From: SVTX01 sp045660325
Lineage (GTDB): Bacteria; Bacillota; Clostridia; Oscillospirales; CAG-272
Length of the DNA stretch: 19,592 nt
Direction of reading: 5' to 3'
NCBI GenBank assembly: GCA_045660325.1
Contig: JAZRDO010000002.1
Coordinates: 1 to 19,592, forward strand
Part shown: positions 1-5,330 of the stretch, piece by piece
How the letters are laid out: each line of letters opens with the position of its first letter
Numbering within the stretch: position 1 is the first letter of the stretch
Program-made: the position numbers and the translations under genes
The notes under the pieces: model-generated
What the model was told of the DNA's origin: nothing
The model's database searches: none
The model's input: the letters and a program-made list of their open reading frames with translations, nothing else

Positions 1-81
1 CCGTTTTCCGCACCAAAAAAGCAGGTAGGCTTTAGCCTACCTGCTTTTTTGCTTTGTGAAACGGTCCTTGCCCGTACCGCC
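1..81. repeat. Mosaic left edge of the repeat array
   Basis: Bases 1-13 match the repeat segment CCGTTTTCCGCAC (also found at 159 and 443). Bases 59-70 match the next repeat segment, AAACGGTCC. Between them, where full copies have only about two bases, sits the terminator 15-50. After 'cccgtacc' the sequence jumps to the GAGCAAAGCGAGGC start of the first full copy, skipping the middle of the unit. This is therefore a fourth, rearranged copy whose remainder lies outside the window. Confidence 0.6.
15..50. terminator. Bidirectional intrinsic terminator
   Basis: A perfect 16-bp stem (AAAAAAGCAGGTAGGC pairing with its complement) with a TTTA loop. It is flanked by T6 on the right and A6 on the left, so it can end transcription from either strand. 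It probably ends a gene lying left of the window. It is embedded between two fragments of the repeat that fills 82-782. Confidence 0.85.
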
Positions 82-366
82 GAGCAAAGCGAGGCAAGTC
101 CGGTCATTGATGCGAAGCATCAATGATTAGGGAGCGTAGCGAACGTTGTTCAACATCCCGTTTTCCGCACTCAAACGGTCCTTTTACCCGTAGAAAATTC
201 AAATGGCGGCGTTAGCCATTTGAATTTTGATGCGAAGAGAATGCTTGCATCCTCTTGATTTGGCGCATTTGACGTTGCGGAAGCAACGCGACAAATCTCG
301 GTTCTAAGTTCCGTTTTCCATCCTCTATTTTTTTGCGTCGCAAACATTTCTTGAAACATACCGTTC
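82..366. repeat. 285-bp repeat, copy A (full)
   Basis: The unit begins GAGCAAAGCGAGGCAAGT and runs to the next occurrence of the same words at 367. It contains a chain of inverted repeats. H1 104-126: TCATTGATGC, GAA loop, perfect 10-bp stem. H2 194-228: 14-bp stem AAAATTCAAATGGC with a 7-nt loop. H3 235-256: AAGAG/ATGC stems around TT. H4 257-297: outer GATTTG/CAAATC and inner CGTTGC-GGAA-GCAACG, with a GNRA-type tetraloop. H5 332-344: TTTGCG-T-CGCAAA. It differs from copy B at about 20 of 285 positions. No coding signal could be defended; function unknown. Confidence 0.85.
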
Positions 367-650
367 GAGCAAAGCGAGGCAAGTACGGTCATTGATGCGA
401 AGCATCAATCATTAGTGAGCGTAGCGAACGTTGTTCAACATCCCGTTTTCCGCACTCAAACGGTCCTTTCACTCGTAGAAAATCCGAATGTCGTCGGTAG
501 ACATTCGGATTTTGATGCGAAGAGAATGCTTGCACTCTCTTGATTTGGCGCATTTGATGTTGGGGAAGCAACGCGACAAATCTCGGTTCTAAGTCCCGTT
601 TTCCATCCTCTATTTGTTTGCGTCGCAAACACTTCTTGAAACATACCGCC
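367..650. repeat. 285-bp repeat, copy B (full)
   Basis: Same order of elements as copy A. H1 is at 389-411, with one end mismatch. H2 is at 479-513: 14-bp stem AAAATCCGAATGTC with a 7-nt loop. H3 is at 520-541, H4 near 542-582, and H5 at 616-630 is lengthened to GTTTGCG-T-CGCAAAC. H2 carries three substitutions in each arm relative to copy A, and every one is matched by its partner, so the stem stays perfect. H4 is weaker here: the inner stem has one U·G pair and one G·G mismatch. Confidence 0.85.
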
Positions 651-782
651 GAGCAAAGCGAGGCAAGTACGGTCATTGATGCGAAGCATCAATGATTAGT
701 GAGCGTAGCGAACGTTGTTCAATATCCCGTTTTCCGCATTCAAATAGTCCTTTCACCCGTAGAAAATCCGAATATCGTCGGT
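651..782. repeat. 285-bp repeat, truncated copy C
   Basis: It matches copies A and B from GAGCAAAGCGAGGC through H1 (673-695) and the left arm of H2 (AAAATCCGAATATC). It then breaks off inside the H2 loop, near 'gtcggtg', so the right arm and the rest of the unit are missing. The break lies about 35 bp upstream of the -35 box of the esterase gene. The array therefore ends just before that promoter. Confidence 0.8.
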
Positions 783-815
783 GTGATGAGCGAATCTCAT
801 TTTTGCTAACTCCCC

Positions 816-844
816 TTGCTTTTCGTGGGATTTTATGTTATACT
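816..844 (+). promoter_or_regulatory. Sigma-A promoter of the SGNH esterase gene
   Basis: The -35 TTGCTT (816-821) and -10 TATACT (839-844) are separated by exactly 17 bp. TG at 836-837 gives an extended -10 (TGnTATACT). It lies in unique sequence between the repeat array and the gene, 29 bp before the ATG. Confidence 0.75.
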
Positions 845-873
845 AAATCAAATATCAATCAAAAGGATACATT

Positions 874-1818
874 ATGACAAAAGGAAAGAAAATATTTATC
901 GTCCTGTCAGCGGTCATTTTGACTCTGCTTTTAGGACTGGGTATATTCTCTGTAGTAAATTATTTTAAGAGCCTCGCAGATACAGGGCTTAAAAATACAA
1001 TACCTAACGGATTTGGAAAAGATGCAAGAGTTATAATCCTTGCAGGACAGTCTAACGCGGCGGGTTGTAGTCGAGACGATTATTTAAAGAAAAACACCAC
1101 GCCTGAGCAGTATGCGAAATATGAAAAGGGCTTCGATAACGTCTATATAAATTATTACGCCTCGGGTATGAATGAATCGGACGGATTTGTTAAATGCAAG
1201 GTCCGTCAGGGGGAGCCGTACGGATTTTTCGGCCCTGAGCTTGGCTTGGCGGAGAAATTAAACGAGCTTTATCCCGAAGAAACCTTCTTTATCATTAAGT
1301 ACGCGTGGGGCGGAACGGATCTTTGTAATTTGTGGCGTTCTCCGTCAAGCGGTGGAGCGACGGGACAGCTGTACGAAAGCTTTGTTCAGTATGTAAAATC
1401 AAGTCTTGAATTTCTTAAGCTTAAGAATTACGACATAAAAATTGAGGGAATGTGTTGGATGCAAGGCGAGGCTGACTCAATGAATGAGCCAAGCGCATTG
1501 GAATACGGGAGCAATTTGAATAACTTTATTTCAGATATCCGCACGGAGTTCTCGGGCCTTGCTTCGGGCGACGGAATCGCGTTCGTTGACGCCTATATCG
1601 CCGAAACGATTTTCTGGACGCATTTTGAAATCGTAAATAAAGCAAAACAAACGGTGGCAGATTCCTCTCCCATCAATACCGTCATTGACACTATCTCTCA
1701 CGGACTTACGGTAACAAAAGAGCCCGAGGATCAACCCGATATCGCGCATTACGATTCGCTCAGTGAAATTAAGCTCGGCCACCTTTTTGCTGAGGAAATA
1801 GCAAAATTTTTCGATTGA
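874..1818 (+). CDS. Membrane-anchored SGNH hydrolase, sialate O-acetylesterase (CE6)-like
   Basis: This is a 314-residue carbohydrate O-acetylesterase candidate. Residues 7-28 form one hydrophobic helix without a clear signal-peptidase site, so the protein is probably tethered by its N-terminus with the catalytic domain outside. The nucleophile block is at 58-62 (GQSNA, Ser60). PYGFFGPELG and WGGTDL supply oxyanion-hole blocks, WMQGE is at 195-199, and the Asp-x-x-His pair is D289/H292 (DIAHYD). These are hallmarks of the DUF303/CE6 branch of SGNH enzymes. Those enzymes remove acetyl groups from sugars such as sialic acid or xylan; the substrate here is not decided by sequence. The start ATG has AAAAGGA 6 nt upstream. 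It is a single-gene unit with its own promoter and terminator. Confidence 0.85.
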   Translation: MTKGKKIFIVLSAVILTLLLGLGIFSVVNYFKSLADTGLKNTIPNGFGKDARVIILAGQSNAAGCSRDDYLKKNTTPEQYAKYEKGFDNVYINYYASGMNESDGFVKCKVRQGEPYGFFGPELGLAEKLNELYPEETFFIIKYAWGGTDLCNLWRSPSSGGATGQLYESFVQYVKSSLEFLKLKNYDIKIEGMCWMQGEADSMNEPSALEYGSNLNNFISDIRTEFSGLASGDGIAFVDAYIAETIFWTHFEIVNKAKQTVADSSPINTVIDTISHGLTVTKEPEDQPDIAHYDSLSEIKLGHLFAEEIAKFFD

Positions 1819-1826
1819 TTTGATAT

Positions 1827-1862
1827 AAAAAAGAGCAAACACAATTGTGTTTGCTCTTTTTT
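1827..1862. terminator. Bidirectional terminator between convergent units
   Basis: A 36-bp perfect palindrome: GAGCAAACACA and its complement around ATTG, with A6 and T6 tails. It serves the esterase gene (+) and the four-gene operon ending at 1865 (-). Confidence 0.92.
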
Positions 1863-1864
1863 AT

Positions 1865-3142
1865 TCAACAATTAATCATAATTTCAATAATCTTAGAATC
1901 CGTTTCCTTCATTCCTTCGTTGCCGAGTGCGGAAATGTTCTCGATGGTTTTTTCCACGCCCTTGGCAACAAGACCGTCGCCGCCGTAGAACTGACAGTTT
2001 TCCTTGAACATTTCGTATCCCATAATACCCGCGTCGACCGCCATGGATATCTTTGCCGCACAGCTTGCCTTAGCTCCGTCGCAAACGATGCCGCTTGAGA
2101 TCGCGAGCGCGTTGACGATGGTGTGATTTATTGCCCGAAGGTCTCCCGTGAGCATATAAGCGATTCCTGCGCCTGCGCCCGCGCCCGCGCTTACCGCACC
2201 GCAATATGCGGAGAGACGGCCGATGCCGTGCTTTAAGTGAAGTGTTACGAGATTGGAAATAAGAAGCGCGCGATAAAGCTCTTCCTGTGTCTTGCCGTAG
2301 TATTCCGCGTATGTAATGACGGGCAGAGACGTGGTCATACCCTGATTTCCGCTACCTGAACAAATAATTACGGGCATGTCGCAGCCGCCCATTCTCGCGT
2401 CCGAGCCTGCCGCCGCCATCGCTTTTGCGCGAGTTCTCGGTGCATTGTCGCGCTTTGCGATTATCTGACCGATACGCGCGCCGTAATTGTTCGTCATACC
2501 GTGGTTTGCGATCGCTAAGTTGTACTTTATCTGTCTGTCGAGAATGTGTCGTACGTCCTCAATTTCAGCCGTGTTTGCAAAATCAAAAATATCTTTTACG
2601 AGCAGAAGGGAATAGTCGAGCTCCTCTTCATCACAGCATTTGCTGTCTTGATTTGAGAAGATCGTCTCGCCGTTTTTCTCTATCCTTGCAATATTTGTAT
2701 GCTCGCCGCAGATACGTACGGATGCGGTGTTGCCGCCCTTGTCCGTGAGCGTGATTATCATATCAAGAGAATCGCAGGATTCAAGAGCGGATAACGTAAA
2801 GGATATCTCCTTCATTTTCTCGGGCAGGGAACTCGTTTGATCGGGTGTAACCTTTGAGATTACCTCAAGCTCAAGCTCGCTTCTGCCAAAGAGTGCGCCG
2901 AGAGCCGCCGCGACTTCGATTCCTCGCATACCGCCGCTATTTGGCACGACAACGCTCTTTACGTTCTTGATTATATTTCCGCTGACCTTTATGTCAATAT
3001 GAGCGGGGACGTCACCGAGCGCCTTTCTCGCTACTGCGGCGCAGTATGAGAGAGCAATAGGCTCGGTACAGCCCATTGCGGGCACGAGCTCTCGCTCGAG
3101 TATTCTGACGTAGGTCGTATAAGCCTTTGAATTACGTTCCAT
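1865..3142 (-). CDS. L-cysteine desulfidase family protein (UPF0597, CyuA/YhaM-like)
   Basis: The 425-residue protein belongs to the SDH-alpha-like/UPF0597 family, which releases sulfide, ammonia and pyruvate from L-cysteine using an oxygen-sensitive [4Fe-4S] cluster. Cys25 lies in PAMGCTEP. Cys314 (YCGAVSAGAG), Cys354 and Cys361 (CDGAKASC) have the same 40- and 7-residue spacing as the cluster cysteines recalled for the Methanocaldococcus enzyme (282, 322, 329). A GSGNQG motif is at 263-268. The ATG at 3142 is preferred: it lies 7 bp after the upstream stop and puts Cys25 at the family position. An in-frame TTG at 3184 would overlap the upstream gene by 35 bp and has no ribosome site. It is the last gene of the operon. 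Other members may act on serine-like substrates, so the exact substrate is inferred. Confidence 0.85.
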   Translation of the reverse strand: MERNSKAYTTYVRILERELVPAMGCTEPIALSYCAAVARKALGDVPAHIDIKVSGNIIKNVKSVVVPNSGGMRGIEVAAALGALFGRSELELEVISKVTPDQTSSLPEKMKEISFTLSALESCDSLDMIITLTDKGGNTASVRICGEHTNIARIEKNGETIFSNQDSKCCDEEELDYSLLLVKDIFDFANTAEIEDVRHILDRQIKYNLAIANHGMTNNYGARIGQIIAKRDNAPRTRAKAMAAAGSDARMGGCDMPVIICSGSGNQGMTTSLPVITYAEYYGKTQEELYRALLISNLVTLHLKHGIGRLSAYCGAVSAGAGAGAGIAYMLTGDLRAINHTIVNALAISSGIVCDGAKASCAAKISMAVDAGIMGYEMFKENCQFYGGDGLVAKGVEKTIENISALGNEGMKETDSKIIEIMINC

Positions 3143-3149
3143 ATCTTTA

Positions 3150-4067
3150 TCAGAAGAGCTGCTTTGAGTAAACGCCGTCTTCAATAAGCTTTTTGAAGGA
3201 TTCGATAACGTAGTCCTTGTCTTCCTTGTAGGTTACGCCAAACCACTTGTCGTTTGTTCTTATAACCTTAACAGTCGCACGTCCGTCGCCTACGAGGTCG
3301 CCGATAGTCATAGGAAGAAGGAATTCCGCCTTCATTTCATTTGCATTGCCGTCCGCGAGGAACTTAATGAATTCCTCTTCGAGAATATCAACGAATTTAG
3401 GGGAGAATGCCCACATATTCATAGAGGTAAGAGTGTCAGGGGAGATCTCGATCTTGCCGTCGGCCTTATTCTCGCCCGTGATCACACCGTCAATCTCCTG
3501 AATGTTGCTCGTTTCGTCAATTCTTGTAAGATAGCCCTCGTCGTTTGTCTTGCAGATGCCGCGTGTAACCGCGCCGTTTGCGCTGAGAGTATTCTTGAGC
3601 ACAAATCCGGGCATAACCATATCAAGCACGTCGCCCTCTGTATCCATTTCGTTTACGATATAGTCGTGGAGCTTTTTGAAGCATTCCTTACCGTAGTAGT
3701 CGTCGGCGTTGATAACAACTGCGGGGTTCTTTAAGATTCCGCGGCAGGAAAGAACTGCGTGTCCCGTGCCCCAGGGCTTTGTTCTGCCTTCGGGGTTTTT
3801 AAAGCCGCCGGGAAGATTTGTTACCTCCTGATACGCGTATGCGCAGGGGCAAACCTTTTCAATTCTGTTTCCGATAACCTCTCTGAAATCTGCTTCGATA
3901 TCGCGTCTTATGATAAAGAGAACGTCGTCAAAGCCCGCCTCGAGTGCATCGTGGATAGAGTAGTCCATAATGATCTCGCCGGAAGGACCTACGGGAGCTA
4001 ACTGCTTAATGCCACCGCCAAAGCGGGAGCCAATGCCCGCCGCCATAATTACAAGGGTCGTTTTCAT
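3150..4067 (-). CDS. Sugar-phosphate nucleotidyltransferase family protein
   Basis: The 305-residue protein has an NTP_transferase (RmlA/GalU-like) fold. The N-terminal nucleotide-binding loop AAGIGSRFGGGIKQ (9-22) replaces the usual GxGTRxxP signature. PWGTGHAV (98-105) and NADDYYG (120-126, metal-binding acidic pair) follow, and the conserved end KWFGVTYKED is at 274-283. Such enzymes join a sugar-1-phosphate to an NTP, giving NDP-sugar and pyrophosphate; the sugar and nucleotide cannot be read from the sequence. There is no C-terminal acyltransferase domain, unlike GlmU. A strong AAGGAG site (4075-4080) lies 7 nt before the ATG. It sits 29 bp after isocitrate dehydrogenase and 7 bp before the desulfidase, so it is clearly co-transcribed, although its function does not match its neighbours. 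Confidence 0.8.
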   Translation of the reverse strand: MKTTLVIMAAGIGSRFGGGIKQLAPVGPSGEIIMDYSIHDALEAGFDDVLFIIRRDIEADFREVIGNRIEKVCPCAYAYQEVTNLPGGFKNPEGRTKPWGTGHAVLSCRGILKNPAVVINADDYYGKECFKKLHDYIVNEMDTEGDVLDMVMPGFVLKNTLSANGAVTRGICKTNDEGYLTRIDETSNIQEIDGVITGENKADGKIEISPDTLTSMNMWAFSPKFVDILEEEFIKFLADGNANEMKAEFLLPMTIGDLVGDGRATVKVIRTNDKWFGVTYKEDKDYVIESFKKLIEDGVYSKQLF

Positions 4068-4096
4068 ATATTTTCTCCTTTGGAAATTGTGTTAAT

Positions 4097-5314
4097 TTAT
4101 GCTGTAAGGGAACGCTCGAGTCTTGATTTTATTTCAAGTATGAACTCGCGTGTGTTGACGGTCGTAACCTTCGTGCCCGCGTCAACGAGGCCTGAGAGGT
4201 CGCGCGTCATAATACCGTCGCTTAGAGTATCAATGCAAGCGGCTTCAAGCTTATCTGCAAAGTCAACAAGCGCGGGAAGGGAGTCAAGCTCGCCACGTTT
4301 ACGCAGAGCGCCGCTCCACGCGTATATGGTTGCCATAGGGTTGGTCGAGGTTTCCTCGCCGCGAAGGTATTTGTAATAGTGGCGTGTAACCGTTCCGTGA
4401 GCCGCCTCGTATTCGTACAAGCCGTCGGGGGAAACGAGTACGCTCGTCATCATAGCGAGTGAGCCGAATGCGGTGGATACCATATCCGACATAACGTCGC
4501 CGTCGTAGTTCTTGCATGCCCAGATATATCCGCCCTCACTACGAATCACGCGTGCAACCGCGTCGTCGATAAGAGTGTAGAAGTAAGTGATGCCAAGCTC
4601 CTCAAACTTTTCCTTATAATAGGTGTTGTAAATATCCTCAAAGATAAGCTTGAAGGTCTGGTCGTACTGCTTTGAGATCGTGTCCTTTGTGGAGAACCAG
4701 AGATCCTGCTTTGTATCGATCGCAAACTTGAAGCAGGAGTGAGCAAAGGAAATAATAGAGGAGTCCTTATTATACTGTCCCTGAATCACACCCGGGCATT
4801 CAAAATTATATATCTCTTTTGAAAATTCCTCGCCGTTCTCGCCGCGGAAGGTCAAGGTAGCAATGCCTTTTCCCTCAACCCTGTATTCCGTAGCCTTATA
4901 TACGTCGCCGTACGCGTGTCGGGCGATAGTGATGGGCTTTTTCCAGTTGCGGACAACGGGTTTTATAGAATCAATAATTATGGGCGCGCGGAAGACCGTT
5001 CCGTCGAGAATGGCGCGGATAGTGCCGTTCGGGGATTTCCACATTTCAGTAAGGTTGTATTCCTCAACTCTTTGACGGTTGGGTGTGATTGTCGCGCACT
5101 TTACCGCAACGCCGTATTTCTGTGTAGCGTACGCGGAGTCGAAGGTAACCTGATCTCGCGTTCTCTCGCGCTCGGGAAGACCTAAATCGTAATATTCGGT
5201 TTTGAGGTCAATAAAAGGATAGAGCAGCTCGTCCTTTATCATTTGCCAGATGATGCGAGTCATCTCGTCGCCGTCCATTTCGACGAGCGGAGTGGTCATT
5301 TTAATTTTTTCCAT
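4097..5314 (-). CDS. icd: NADP-dependent isocitrate dehydrogenase, eukaryote-like homodimeric type
   Basis: Oxidatively decarboxylates isocitrate to 2-oxoglutarate with NADP+ in the cytoplasm (EC 1.1.1.42). The 405-residue protein aligns almost without gaps with human IDH1 as remembered: Thr77, Ser94 and Arg100 (KSPNGTIR), Arg109, Arg132 and Tyr139 all fall at the same numbers. The metal aspartates are in YDGDVMSD (271-277), and the NADP-contacting HGTVTRH is at 306-312. This is subfamily II, distinct from the E. coli-type Icd, and lacks its regulatory phosphorylation serine context. The start is the first ATG; its ribosome site is weak, and it begins 16 bp after the aconitase gene ends, so translation is probably coupled. 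Together with that gene it makes 2-oxoglutarate for glutamate synthesis. Confidence 0.96.
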   Translation of the reverse strand: MEKIKMTTPLVEMDGDEMTRIIWQMIKDELLYPFIDLKTEYYDLGLPERERTRDQVTFDSAYATQKYGVAVKCATITPNRQRVEEYNLTEMWKSPNGTIRAILDGTVFRAPIIIDSIKPVVRNWKKPITIARHAYGDVYKATEYRVEGKGIATLTFRGENGEEFSKEIYNFECPGVIQGQYNKDSSIISFAHSCFKFAIDTKQDLWFSTKDTISKQYDQTFKLIFEDIYNTYYKEKFEELGITYFYTLIDDAVARVIRSEGGYIWACKNYDGDVMSDMVSTAFGSLAMMTSVLVSPDGLYEYEAAHGTVTRHYYKYLRGEETSTNPMATIYAWSGALRKRGELDSLPALVDFADKLEAACIDTLSDGIMTRDLSGLVDAGTKVTTVNTREFILEIKSRLERSLTA

Positions 5315-5330
5315 ATTTTTATCGCAATCT

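Noticed and set aside
140..152. GAACGTTGTTC in each repeat copy as a possible LexA box
   Set aside because: The Gram-positive LexA box needs four bases between GAAC and GTTC; here there are three, the site is inside a repeat, and it is not near a repair-gene promoter.
171..692. Overlapping minus-strand reading frames of 73-95 codons inside the repeat array (171-392, 389-676, 456-692)
   Set aside because: They are carried by the repeat copies, run in different frames in successive copies, lack ribosome sites, and cross perfect hairpins. The compensated changes favour structure, not protein. Spurious coding is the simpler reading.
82..782. Repeat array as a CRISPR array
   Set aside because: The period is about 285 bp, the whole unit is repeated without unique spacers, and no cas genes are present.
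692..877. 61-codon plus-strand frame overlapping the esterase start by ATGA
   Set aside because: The overlap looks like coupling, but the frame begins in repeat copy C, continues through the promoter of the esterase gene, and has no ribosome site or recognisable domain.
3143..3184. Longer start (TTG 3184) for the cysteine desulfidase
   Set aside because: It needs a 35-bp overlap with the nucleotidyltransferase, has no ribosome site, and adds a Ser-rich stretch absent from the family's usual N-terminus.
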